Below are positions 38,579-46,961 of a stretch of DNA of 64,000 nt, piece by piece. Both the position numbers and the translations under genes were made by a program. Each line of letters starts with the position of its first letter. Position 1 is the first letter of the stretch. The DNA is taken from assembly GCF_051628905.1 (NCBI RefSeq), contig NZ_CP157575.1:2542001-2606000 (forward strand), written 5' to 3'. This stretch comes from Asaia sp037151935. Its GTDB lineage: Bacteria; Pseudomonadota; Alphaproteobacteria; Acetobacterales; Acetobacteraceae. The notes under the pieces are model-generated. The model ran no database searches. It saw only the letters and a list, made by a program, of their open reading frames with translations, and was not told the origin of the DNA.

Positions 38579-39112
38579 TTGCACTCGACAGGTCGAAGCG
38601 CGCATCAAGATGCTGCTTCGGCCGCAATGACTGTGATAGGATCCCCTTCCATCGTGTTTTCACGAAGAGGGAGATCCGCAGGAAAGCGGTCGGTTACCGG
38701 GCGTCCGGCGCGCCCGACATCCTTCAGGATATAGAGCTTCCCGATCCGGCGCCCCCAGGGGGGCGACCTGGTGGTTCGGTTCAGGGCTGTCTCCATCAAT
38801 CCGGTCGATACCAAAGGCCGCCAGCGTGCAGGTGCGCTAGAGGGTGAGGAATTTTGCGTTCCGGGCTGAGATGCCGTCGGGATTGTCGGGGACGCCGGAC
38901 CGGATGTGACCCTCTCTTTTCGCGACAGCCGACCACGCGCGTTAGCACGAAATTTTCGAGCAGGTTTCATCGTTCGTTAAAACGGGCGATCTGGTGCCAG
39001 CCGACACGCGTCGAGTGACGGGGCTCGACGCGGCAACCTTCGCAGCACTGCATCGTGAGAGCGAGAATGGCGCAAATACCGACAAGACCACGCTGGTGTT
39101 TAGAGGCGGTCC
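38579..39112. other. Region of about 530 bases with no secure gene
   Basis: A minus-strand frame at 38605-38970 would encode 121 residues (MKPARKFRANARGRLSRKER to ITVIAAEAAS), but it lacks a ribosome site and I recognise no family. The rest contains no gene I can support. The frame could be a real small gene or a remnant. Confidence 0.4.
38605..38970 (-). CDS. Doubtful small hypothetical protein
   Basis: A 121-residue basic open frame, Arg/Pro/Ser-rich for the first 75 residues and more globular at the C-terminus (RRIGKLYILKDVG). No Shine-Dalgarno precedes the ATG at 38970 and there is no known family. It is reported because the C-terminal part looks protein-like; it may equally be a chance frame or a decayed gene. 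Confidence 0.25.
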   Translation of the reverse strand: MKPARKFRANARGRLSRKERVTSGPASPTIPTASQPGTQNSSPSSAPARWRPLVSTGLMETALNRTTRSPPWGRRIGKLYILKDVGRAGRPVTDRFPADLPLRENTMEGDPITVIAAEAAS

Positions 39113-39940
39113 TCAGGCGAGAATACGCACGCCGTTCTCCGCTGCTTGGGGGCTACGCCAGAACATGCCGCCTGCCAGGCGCTCCTGCACCGAGGGTGGC
39201 AGAATGCAGCGTCGCGCTTCAAAACCGATCTTAGGGCGAAGCTGATGCAGGCCCGGTGTGGAAAGCGCCTGGTCGAAGGCACCGTGGTCGGGGCTCTCGA
39301 CATGTTCGAAATCGTAATCATGCGCGGGCAGACCCAGTTCACGGGTCAGGGCGTTAAGTGCGGCCTTGGGGTAGCGGGCAAGATAATCGTAATCGACCAG
39401 AATTAGCCGGTTGGCGAAGGTGCCGTGAAACGCCTCGATCAGTACCCGCCACGCATAACCGAACACGCCGTCGGGTGAGAGCAGATGATCGAGCCTGTCA
39501 TGCTGTGTGGCGCGTCTGCCCATCGGCACGAGATGCGATGACAGAATAGGGTCACGCACAATGAGCCGCTCGAGCGAATCCATGATCCAGATCGGGTCAC
39601 GCACGCAGCAGATGACTTTCGCCTTAGGAAAGATCGTGTCGATCAGACCCAGCCTTGCGCACCAGTCGCGATGGGTATCGACGATCACGCGCCGCTCTCC
39701 ACTGGAGCCATAATAGCTGTCGAGAAGCTGACGCAGAACACGGTCGCGCTTTCCGGGGTCGAAATCGCCCGCATATTCGCCCTCAGCCATGAGAGAGGAG
39801 ACGCGCAGGATCATGGGAGCGACGGGTGACGAACGCCCCGATGTAACAAGGGCCGGATTTTGCGAGAGCAGGGCGGAAAGCAGGGTGGAGCCCGAGCGCG
39901 GAAGGCCGGAAATGAAATGGACGTCTGGGCTGGGCGACAT
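39113..39940 (-). CDS. Sulfotransferase-family protein
   Basis: A 275-residue protein with the PAPS 5'-phosphosulfate loop SGLPRSGSTLLSALL at residues 11-25, and an internal VICCVRDPIWIMDSLERL region corresponding to the 3'-phosphate binding motif. It could sulfate a cell-surface carbohydrate or lipid; substrate is not indicated. It stands alone between rlmB and the DUF3597 gene. Confidence 0.8.
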   Translation of the reverse strand: MSPSPDVHFISGLPRSGSTLLSALLSQNPALVTSGRSSPVAPMILRVSSLMAEGEYAGDFDPGKRDRVLRQLLDSYYGSSGERRVIVDTHRDWCARLGLIDTIFPKAKVICCVRDPIWIMDSLERLIVRDPILSSHLVPMGRRATQHDRLDHLLSPDGVFGYAWRVLIEAFHGTFANRLILVDYDYLARYPKAALNALTRELGLPAHDYDFEHVESPDHGAFDQALSTPGLHQLRPKIGFEARRCILPPSVQERLAGGMFWRSPQAAENGVRILA

Positions 39941-40199
39941 CGCGCGGACAGATCCTCTGAAATGGCGGAAAACTCCGCCTAACGGGCTGTCAGCGTCCGG
40001 GCAATGGGGTGCAGGGGCCGCAGATGTGTGTGTAAAAAATCACAGACAAGAGAAAACCTTTATATTTCTGGTACGATAAGATGTTTTCCAGTCCAAATGA
40101 TGCACGAAAATCACATGTCACTTTTCGTTACGGCATGAAATATCGAGATACCCGGTGCCCAGGCCCGGAGTCGTGCATCGATCGCCAAGGAGAAACAGA

Positions 40200-40595
40200 A
40201 TGGGCATTTTCAGCACCATCATGACGAAGATCTTCGGTCACGCCGAGGCAGCCCCTGCCAGCGGTTCGGCGGGTAGTGCCGCCGGAGTGCCCGTCGATAC
40301 CAACGCCTCTTCTGCTACGCCATCGGCGCCGAGCGCGCCTGTCGATGTCGATGCCGTGCTCACGCGCATGGCCGCTGAAAAGGGGCAGACCCTGAACTGG
40401 CGTACGTCCATTGTCGATCTGCTCAAGCTGCTCGACATGGATAGCTCGCTCGACGCCCGTAAGCATCTGGCGCAGGAGCTGCATTATGCCGAAAGCACGG
40501 AAGACAGCGCTGCGATGAATGTGTGGCTGATCCGTCAGGTCATGCAGAAGCTTGCCGAAAATGGCGGCAAGGTGCCTGAAGAACTGCGTCACTAA
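40200..40595 (+). CDS. DUF3597 family protein
   Basis: A 131-residue protein with an amphipathic N-terminus (MGIFSTIMTKIFGHAEAAPA), a Ser/Ala/Pro linker, and a C-terminal helical domain (WRTSIVDLLKLLDMDSSLDA, then ARKHLAQELHY), which matches DUF3597 proteins. Function unknown. ATG at 40200 follows AAGGAG. Confidence 0.88.
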   Translation: MGIFSTIMTKIFGHAEAAPASGSAGSAAGVPVDTNASSATPSAPSAPVDVDAVLTRMAAEKGQTLNWRTSIVDLLKLLDMDSSLDARKHLAQELHYAESTEDSAAMNVWLIRQVMQKLAENGGKVPEELRH

Positions 40596-40773
40596 GTTTA
40601 GCCGGACTGCCCTGACCGGCGACAGTTCTGGTTCGCGTCTGGAGCCCCGCTATCGTTCACCCCGGTGCGCGATGCGAGGCTCCAGTCGTCTTGCGGCTCA
40701 TCCTGCTCTTCTGACAGGCAGGCCCGTTCAGTCGGATAGCCCGGCCACACCGGAAAGCGGCGCCCAAACCGCC

Positions 40774-42540
40774 CTAGCTGGCGAAGTCGCGCACGAGCTG
40801 CGTGAGATGGATCGGGTCTTCCACCAGCATCGCGCGGCGATACAGATCGTCGCAGGCTTCGATGCTGAGCGAGCGGATCATGCGCTTCACCGCGGGAAGT
40901 GACGCCGCAGACATCGAGAACGATCTCAGCCCCATGCCGATCAGCAGGGCAACACTGCGCGGGTCTGCGGCCATCTCGCCGCAGACGCAGATCGGGCGAT
41001 GCGCCCGCAGCGCCTCATCGACGGAAAAACGCAGCAATTTCAAAAGGCTGGGATGAAGAGCCGTATAAAGCTCCGAGCCCATGGCGGCGGAGCGATCGAC
41101 GGCGAGCGTATACATGGTGAGATCATTCGTGCCGAGGGCCAGAAACTCGGCCTGTCGCACCAGCGCGCCGGCTGTCAGGGCAGCGGCGGGCGTTTCGATC
41201 ATCACGCCGAGAGGGGGCAGTTCGGCAGGGAGCTTCACGCCACGACGACGTAGCCTTCTGGCGCAGCGCTCGTAAATCTGGCGCGTCGCGATTACCTCAT
41301 TGACCGAGCTGACCATCGGCAGAAGAATGCGACACTTGCCCTCAAGGCTGGCGCGCAGGATGGCGCAGAGCTGGTCTTCCAGAATTTCCGGGTGGCGCAG
41401 CAGAAGCCGCAAGCCTCTTACGCCCAGAGCCGGATTTTCCTCCTCCCGCTCGTCGTCAATGCCAAGCTGTCTCAGCCGGGCAAGGCCTTTTTCGCCACCC
41501 CAGTCAAGCACGCGGATAGTGGTGGCCATGCCCTGCATATCGGCAAGAAGCCCGGCATAGACGACGTATTGCCCATCCTCATCGGGCAAGGGCGCGCTTT
41601 CATCGAAAAGAAACTCGGTGCGCAACAGGCCGATGCCCGCGGCGCCATTACGATGCAGCAGAGGGAGTTCGTTGGCGATTTCGATATTGGCAAGAAGCTC
41701 GACATCCTCGCCGCTGATCAGACGGCTCGGCAGGCGGCGCAGGCGGCCGATACCCTTGCGCTCACGTGCCTCTTCCGCCATCGCGGCACGGGCCTCGGCC
41801 AGAGTCGCGCTATCGGGATTGACGATGACACGACCGCTCGACCCGTCAACGATCAGCAGGCTGCCATCTTCGACCAGATCGGTCAGATGCGGCACGGCCA
41901 GGACGGCGGGCACATTCAGCGCGCGCAGCATGATCGCCGTATGATCGGTCGCACCGCCTGCTTCCGACAGCACGGCAGCAATGCGGTTGGGATCGATGAC
42001 GGCAGCATCGGCGGGCCGGATCTGCTCTGCCACCAGGATCGACCCGCTCGGCGTGTCGGAAAAGGCGCGGAATGAGACGCCGGTGAGGTTGCGCAGCAGC
42101 CTGCGGGCGACCTCGCGAAACTCGCCCTCGCGACGTCTGGCGCCTTCGACTTCCTCCTCCGGCATGCCGGGCTGCGGCCCGGCCTGAGCCGCAAGGGCAT
42201 CGCTCTCGAGCTGCACCGCAGCCTCTGCCGTCAGCCCGTCTGTTGCAAGGCGGCGATGAGCGGCGCGCACGAGGCGCGAGTGATTGAGCATCCGCTCATA
42301 GACAGTGAGCATCGCATCGATTTCGATGCGCCCCTCATCTGGCAGACTGCCAAGCTTGTTACGCAGCTTTTTAAGCTGCTTCAGCGTGAGGGCGATGGCC
42401 TGATCGAGGCGGGTACGTTCCGCCTCGGTGCCGATCTGCGAGGGCAGGGGCTCGATGATCGGCAGCGGGCGCTCATGGGCGAGACTTGCTCGCGCAATCA
42501 CGATACCGGCGGAAATCCCTGTGCCTTTCAGGGTCTTCAT
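40774..42540 (-). CDS. ptsI: PTS enzyme I (phosphoenolpyruvate-protein phosphotransferase)
   Basis: A 588-residue enzyme I passing phosphate from PEP to HPr. The active-site His lies in SEAGGATDHTAIMLRALNVP (about residue 190) and the C-terminal PEP domain keeps GTNDLTMYTLAVDR and the Cys motif CGEMAADP. ATG at 42540 gives the canonical MKTLKGTGISAGIVIARASL start; a GTG at 42597 would overlap the HPr gene by eight bases. Last gene of the hprK-rapZ-EIIA-HPr-EI operon. No sugar-specific EIIB/EIIC lies in the window, as expected for a regulatory PTS. Confidence 0.93.
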   Translation of the reverse strand: MKTLKGTGISAGIVIARASLAHERPLPIIEPLPSQIGTEAERTRLDQAIALTLKQLKKLRNKLGSLPDEGRIEIDAMLTVYERMLNHSRLVRAAHRRLATDGLTAEAAVQLESDALAAQAGPQPGMPEEEVEGARRREGEFREVARRLLRNLTGVSFRAFSDTPSGSILVAEQIRPADAAVIDPNRIAAVLSEAGGATDHTAIMLRALNVPAVLAVPHLTDLVEDGSLLIVDGSSGRVIVNPDSATLAEARAAMAEEARERKGIGRLRRLPSRLISGEDVELLANIEIANELPLLHRNGAAGIGLLRTEFLFDESAPLPDEDGQYVVYAGLLADMQGMATTIRVLDWGGEKGLARLRQLGIDDEREEENPALGVRGLRLLLRHPEILEDQLCAILRASLEGKCRILLPMVSSVNEVIATRQIYERCARRLRRRGVKLPAELPPLGVMIETPAAALTAGALVRQAEFLALGTNDLTMYTLAVDRSAAMGSELYTALHPSLLKLLRFSVDEALRAHRPICVCGEMAADPRSVALLIGMGLRSFSMSAASLPAVKRMIRSLSIEACDDLYRRAMLVEDPIHLTQLVRDFAS

Positions 42541-42589
42541 GGGTCGGTCATCCGGCAAGGCGATATCGCTCGACGGGCGGCGCAGTCTC

Positions 42590-42874
42590 TTAATCACGTT
42601 CGCCGAAGCCGTCGGAGACGAGCACGATCAGGGCTTCGATGGCGGCGCTGGCCTGAGGGCCGCTCGCCAGAATCCTTACCATCTCTCCGCGCCCGGCGCC
42701 CAGCATCATCAGCCCCATGATCGACAGCGCCGACACGCTTTGGTCATGACGACTTACATCGATCGTGGCGTCGAAGCTTTCGGCAAGCGTGACAAACTTC
42801 GCTGCGGCGCGGGCATGAAGGCCGAGCCGGTTGACGATGGTCACATCGCGTTCCAGCGTCGGGCCTGCGCTCAT
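42590..42874 (-). CDS. ptsH: HPr phosphocarrier protein
   Basis: A 94-residue HPr. The phosphorylated His sits in NRLGLHARAAAKF and the regulatory Ser, the target of HprK, in SALSIMGLMMLGAG. It overlaps the upstream EIIA gene by four bases (ATGA). Confidence 0.96.
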   Translation of the reverse strand: MSAGPTLERDVTIVNRLGLHARAAAKFVTLAESFDATIDVSRHDQSVSALSIMGLMMLGAGRGEMVRILASGPQASAAIEALIVLVSDGFGERD

Positions 42875-43371
42875 CGGGCGACCTGACGCAGGGGCGTCAA
42901 TAGCGGGGAGATGGGTGGTACGTAGCTCATGGTGGTATTGACCACCATTTCACAGCTTTTGCCGCCTTGCAAACAAGACTCAGGCAGTTGGTAGGCGGCA
43001 GCGATATATTTGCGGCCTGCCATGGTCGCCAGTTCGGCGCATTCAGCGAGGCTGCGCTTGCAACGTGCCTTGGCCAGCTTGACCAGCATCGGCACATTGA
43101 CGCCCGCCAGAACCTCGACGCGGCCCTCTTCGCGCAGGGAGAGAGCGAGATTCGATGGGGTGCTGCCAAAAATATCGGTCAGGAGAAGCACGCCATCGCC
43201 AGCTTCGACGGCGCGAATGGCTGTGTTGAGCTGGGTGCGGGCAAGAACGACATCGTCATCGGGCATGACGCCCATGACGGCGATCTGAGCCTGCGGCCCC
43301 ACCACGTGGGTGACGATTTCGAGGAGGGATTGAGCGAGAGAACCGTGAGTGACAAGAACGATCCCGATCAT
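42871..43371 (-). CDS. PTS EIIA component, mannose type
   Basis: A 166-residue EIIA-Man domain with the active His in VLVTHGSLAQSLL and LTDIFGSTPSNLAL. The C-terminal tail (from about residue 125) is longer than the minimal domain. In this operon it likely acts as a regulatory phospho-acceptor rather than in sugar import. It is coupled to HPr by an ATGA overlap. Confidence 0.92.
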   Translation of the reverse strand: MIGIVLVTHGSLAQSLLEIVTHVVGPQAQIAVMGVMPDDDVVLARTQLNTAIRAVEAGDGVLLLTDIFGSTPSNLALSLREEGRVEVLAGVNVPMLVKLAKARCKRSLAECAELATMAGRKYIAAAYQLPESCLQGGKSCEMVVNTTMSYVPPISPLLTPLRQVAR

Positions 43372-43447
43372 CGGGGCCTTCCTTCAAGGGGGCTGCAACG
43401 CCAGAAATCTGGCGACCCCATGACATATTGGTCAGCAATCGCGGTTA

Positions 43448-44419
43448 TCAAGACGGCTCTGTCCGTATCTGTTCATCCGGCGTGACACGGTGTTGTGGGG
43501 GCCGAACCCATCGCCATGAGCTGCGTCCCTGCCGTGCCAGTTCCCGATGCATGACGGCGATTGGTCCGTCTGACAAGAGTGTAATGTCGTCAGAGTTCCC
43601 CAACGCGGCCGCAATCTCTTCAATAAGTGTTACGGAGCGGTGCTGACCGCCCGTGCAGCCTATGGCGATCGTGGCGTGTTTTTTTCCTTCGGCGACGAAG
43701 CGAGGCAATACAAGTTTCAGCAAGCCAAGGATTTGCGAAAAGAAAAGCGCGTAATCGGGGTCGCGCCGCACATATTCGCGCACCTCTTCTTCAAGCCCGG
43801 TTCTGACCTTCAAAGTATCATCGTAATGCGGGTTGCGCAGAAAACGCGCATCGAACACGAGATCGGCCTCGCGGGGCAGACCGGCGGGGTAAGCGAAGGA
43901 AAGCAAAGTCGTCGTCATCGAGTCGCCATCATTCTGATGGCCGAATCGCGACTCGATGAGCCGGCGCAGATCGGGTGGCGGCAGGTCCGAGGTGTCGATC
44001 ACCAGATCGGCAGCGCCCCGCAGCGGCACGAGCAGGCCGATTTCCTGCTCGATGCTGGCCGTGAGGCCGGGGCCGCTGCCCGTACTGGCGTCAAGGGGAT
44101 GACGACGGCGCGTGGCGGTGAAGCGGCGCAGCAGCACATCGGTCTCGGCAGTGGCATAGATCAGTTCGACATGTTGCGGTCCGGGCTGGGCGCGTAGTTT
44201 GGTCAATGCCTCAAGCACGATGCTGGCTTCGAAGCCGCGCGTTCGGGCATCGATGCCGATGGCGAGCGGGTGTTCCGTTCGGGCGACGAGCGCATCGAGC
44301 AGATTGAGCGGCGGATTGTCGGTCACTTCGTAACCGAGATCTTCGAGAATGCGCAGGATGGAAGATTTGCCAGCCCCGGACAGCCCGGTGACCAGCAAAA
44401 CGCGTCGCGCGGGAATCAC
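43448..44419 (-). CDS. rapZ: RapZ/YvcJ-family nucleotide-binding protein
   Basis: A 323-residue P-loop protein with Walker A VTGLSGAGKSSILRILEDLG at residues 10-29 and the RapZ C-terminal motif GCTGGQHRSV near residue 255. In E. coli RapZ delivers small RNAs to RNase E; in alphaproteobacteria its partner is not settled. It sits between hprK and the EIIA gene, a conserved order. Confidence 0.94.
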   Translation of the reverse strand: MIPARRVLLVTGLSGAGKSSILRILEDLGYEVTDNPPLNLLDALVARTEHPLAIGIDARTRGFEASIVLEALTKLRAQPGPQHVELIYATAETDVLLRRFTATRRRHPLDASTGSGPGLTASIEQEIGLLVPLRGAADLVIDTSDLPPPDLRRLIESRFGHQNDGDSMTTTLLSFAYPAGLPREADLVFDARFLRNPHYDDTLKVRTGLEEEVREYVRRDPDYALFFSQILGLLKLVLPRFVAEGKKHATIAIGCTGGQHRSVTLIEEIAAALGNSDDITLLSDGPIAVMHRELARQGRSSWRWVRPPQHRVTPDEQIRTEPS

Positions 44420-44463
44420 AGACCGCTTCTCCTGTCATCAAGGCCGGGATACATGGCCTGACC

Positions 44464-45003
44464 TTAGCTTTCTTCGCGCTTATTGGGGAGGGGGTTCGCG
44501 GTAGCCATTCCGCCATTCACGCCACAAAGCAGCGTGAGATCGCCGCGAATGGAGCGCAGGGCAGTGCGAATGATTGCGACGCTATCGGCATGAAAGGCAT
44601 CGAGCGTCAGGCACCAGGCGCCTGTCTGTGGGTCGATGGTCTTTTCCGGCAGGCGCATGATGGGGGCGTTTCGCGTAAGGTCTATCCTGAGTGCGATAGG
44701 TGCCTCTGGCAGATAGGGCATCTGAACGATGCCCAGCCCTCTGGCTTCGACCAGTCCCGCAAGGGCGGGGGCCGGGCGCGCGGTGACCTGCTGCAAAAGA
44801 ACCTGATCGTCGCCCACGAGCGTGAAGCCTGCATCGATGAGGCGTAGCAAGAGGCTCGATTTGCCACAGCCCGACGCCCCGGTGAGCAAGACGCCGAGCC
44901 CTTCCCAACTGGCGCAGGAGGCGTGAAGATGCTCGCCCAGGGCAGGGGAGGCCGCGCATAAGCGTTGGGCAGTTTCAGGAATCTGCGGTATGCTTGCGCT
45001 CAT
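44464..45003 (-). CDS. hprK: Short HPr kinase/phosphorylase (catalytic domain only)
   Basis: A 179-residue HprK made of only the catalytic domain, with Walker A LLTGASGCGKSSLLLRLID near residues 39-57 and FTLVGDDQVLLQ. Gram-positive enzymes have an extra N-terminal domain that is absent here; short forms are usual for alphaproteobacteria. It would phosphorylate HPr on Ser. Its ATG shares the CATG at 45001-45004 with the divergent RidA-like start. Confidence 0.93.
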   Translation of the reverse strand: MSASIPQIPETAQRLCAASPALGEHLHASCASWEGLGVLLTGASGCGKSSLLLRLIDAGFTLVGDDQVLLQQVTARPAPALAGLVEARGLGIVQMPYLPEAPIALRIDLTRNAPIMRLPEKTIDPQTGAWCLTLDAFHADSVAIIRTALRSIRGDLTLLCGVNGGMATANPLPNKREES

Positions 45004-45346
45004 GCACGATCATTCCTCTTCTTCTTCCCGTCCTGTCCTTCAGGACAGCGTGACCGTCTATGGTGTGACAGGACTTGGCGCCGATGGACAGGTGCCTGAC
45101 AGCTTGATCGAGGAATGCCAGAACGCACTCGCCCGCATGAGAGAAATTCTGGCCACCAGCGGCCTTCTACCTGAAGACATTACCCATCTGGCCTATATGA
45201 TTCCCGATAGCGGCATTTTCGTCTCGTGCCAGCGGATCATCGCCGAAGCCCTGGGCCCCGCCCGCCCCGCCATGACACTGCGTCTCAAACCTCAGTTCGA
45301 CGTGCCAGGGCAGCGGCTGGAATTCAATTTCATCGCCGCTCCCTGA
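45002..45346 (+). CDS. RidA-family protein
   Basis: A 114-residue RidA/YjgF-type protein (QNALARMREILATSGLLPED, then RPAMTLRLKPQF). RidA enzymes clear reactive enamines and imines. The ATG at 45002 overlaps the hprK start on the other strand through a CATG palindrome. A GTG at 45050, preceded by CAGGAC, has a better ribosome site but would drop the first beta strand, so the true start is open. Confidence 0.78.
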   Translation: MHDHSSSSSRPVLQDSVTVYGVTGLGADGQVPDSLIEECQNALARMREILATSGLLPEDITHLAYMIPDSGIFVSCQRIIAEALGPARPAMTLRLKPQFDVPGQRLEFNFIAAP

Positions 45347-45375
45347 ATGTAATCGCGCACTACCGTCGGACGGTC

Positions 45376-46254
45376 TTACATAAGACGGTTGCAATAGGCA
45401 CCCAGATGCTTCCCCAGATGATGCATCAAGATGCGTATGGCCGGTATTTCCCGTAGATCGTAATGGGCCACAATCCAGAATGGCAGAACTGCGAAAGCAT
45501 GTCCGGGCAAAACAGGGATGAGATTCCTCTCCTCCGATGCCAGGGACGCCTGACAATAGCCGATACCCGCGCCAGCGCGCAGGGCTGCGAGTAAGCCGAC
45601 GTCGTCATCGCAGTCGAAGGTGGGCTGCAGGCCAAGTCTTGTCAGCTCAGGTACCTGACGCAGATGGGCGGATGATGCGATCAGGCGGTGCTGGGTCAAT
45701 GCCGCGACGTCGCACGGCATGCCATGGCGGCTTATATAGTCGCGATGCGCGTATAATTTGATTGGCACGGCGCCTACCCGGCGTCCCCAGAGGTCCTTTT
45801 GCGTCGGTTCCGTATGTCGAACGGCGATGTCAGCGTCGCGTTCAAGTACGTTCTCGACGGCGTCGTCCAAGGACAGCTTGATACGAATAGCCGGATGAAT
45901 CTCCAGAAAACTCGCCAGGATGGGCGGCAACACCTCTGCACCGGTCACTCGGCTGGCAGTAATAGCCAGTGTCGTTACTTCGGCTGCGCTCGCTGAACGT
46001 GCCAAGCGTTCGAGGGTATTGGCCTGTTCGATCATGTTCGATGCAATCGGCACGAGGGCAAGGGCGTGGTCGGTTGGCACAAGCCCGGATTGCGACCGCG
46101 AGAAGAGTGTCTGGCCGATTGTTCTTTCCAACTGCGCGATCTGGCGACTGATCGTCGGTTGTGTCGTGCCTAAAGCCCGCGCAGCCTCAGACAAGGAGCC
46201 GGTACGACACGCGACGGCGAAGCTTCGCCAGAGATGCCAGTCAATCTTGTCCAT
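45376..46254 (-). CDS. LysR-family transcriptional regulator
   Basis: A 292-residue LysR protein with an N-terminal HTH (SLSEAARALGTTQPTISRQIAQLE at residues 20-43) and a substrate-binding domain. The effector is unknown. It diverges from a SRPBCC-domain gene that starts 70 bases away, a plausible target. Confidence 0.9.
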   Translation of the reverse strand: MDKIDWHLWRSFAVACRTGSLSEAARALGTTQPTISRQIAQLERTIGQTLFSRSQSGLVPTDHALALVPIASNMIEQANTLERLARSASAAEVTTLAITASRVTGAEVLPPILASFLEIHPAIRIKLSLDDAVENVLERDADIAVRHTEPTQKDLWGRRVGAVPIKLYAHRDYISRHGMPCDVAALTQHRLIASSAHLRQVPELTRLGLQPTFDCDDDVGLLAALRAGAGIGYCQASLASEERNLIPVLPGHAFAVLPFWIVAHYDLREIPAIRILMHHLGKHLGAYCNRLM

Positions 46255-46324
46255 ACGATTATGTAGAGAGACTCTCCCATAATCGACAATAGCGAGGCTG
46301 ACGTTTCCAATATTACCCTGCGGT

Positions 46325-46855
46325 ATGAAAACAATAAAAAATCGCGTAGCCAGGGCGTTTTCGCTTTATCTCCAGCATGTCTTTCGAATTGGCGTGCCCC
46401 TTCCCCGACGGGAAGTCGAAAGCCGGATCGACATCGCCTCTTCGGCAGAACATGTATGGTCCGTACTGACAGATACCGCTGCTTATTCGGTCTGGAACCC
46501 GTTCATATGCGAATTGACAGGCCCTTTAGAGGTAGGGCAGCGCATAACAGTCAGTCTCGGTAAGGAAGCAAAAACCGGGAGAATGGTATTTCACCCAAGA
46601 GTGATTACCCTTCGGCCCGGACGACGCTTGCGATGGATTGGCCGACTTTGGGGATTGCCGGGCTTCTTTACTGGCATCCATGATTTCGAAATCTTGGATA
46701 CAGGAAAAGGGGTTTCATTCCGACAGAAAGAGATATTTTCCGGCGTATTCTTGTGGATTTATGATGTCGAACCGGTCCGCGCTGAATTTGCCAGGATGAA
46801 CGAAGCCCTTAAAATTCGTGTCGAAGCGTCCAGTCCATCGCTTGTCATGCCATGA
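46325..46855 (+). CDS. SRPBCC/START-like domain protein
   Basis: A 176-residue protein with a START/SRPBCC fold pattern: IDIASSAEHVWSVLTD, AYSVWNPFI, then GRRLRWIGRLWGLPGFFTGI and FRQKEIFSGVF. Such proteins bind hydrophobic ligands. It diverges from the LysR gene; no ligand can be inferred. Confidence 0.8.
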   Translation: MKTIKNRVARAFSLYLQHVFRIGVPLPRREVESRIDIASSAEHVWSVLTDTAAYSVWNPFICELTGPLEVGQRITVSLGKEAKTGRMVFHPRVITLRPGRRLRWIGRLWGLPGFFTGIHDFEILDTGKGVSFRQKEIFSGVFLWIYDVEPVRAEFARMNEALKIRVEASSPSLVMP

Positions 46856-46924
46856 GTTGTGTAACGCCAGACTTTATGGCGTTTTTCCTCGCAGTAGAGA
46901 CTTCGGTCAGCCTCACTGTTCATT

Positions 46925-46952
46925 AAAAAAGGCGCCCAGGGGCGCCTTTTAA
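46925..46952. terminator. Bidirectional intrinsic terminator
   Basis: Perfect stem AAAAGGCGCC / GGCGCCTTTT with a CAGG loop and T-tracts on both strands, between the SRPBCC gene (plus) and the M61 peptidase gene (minus). Confidence 0.93.
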
Positions 46953-46961
46953 ATTCTGAGA

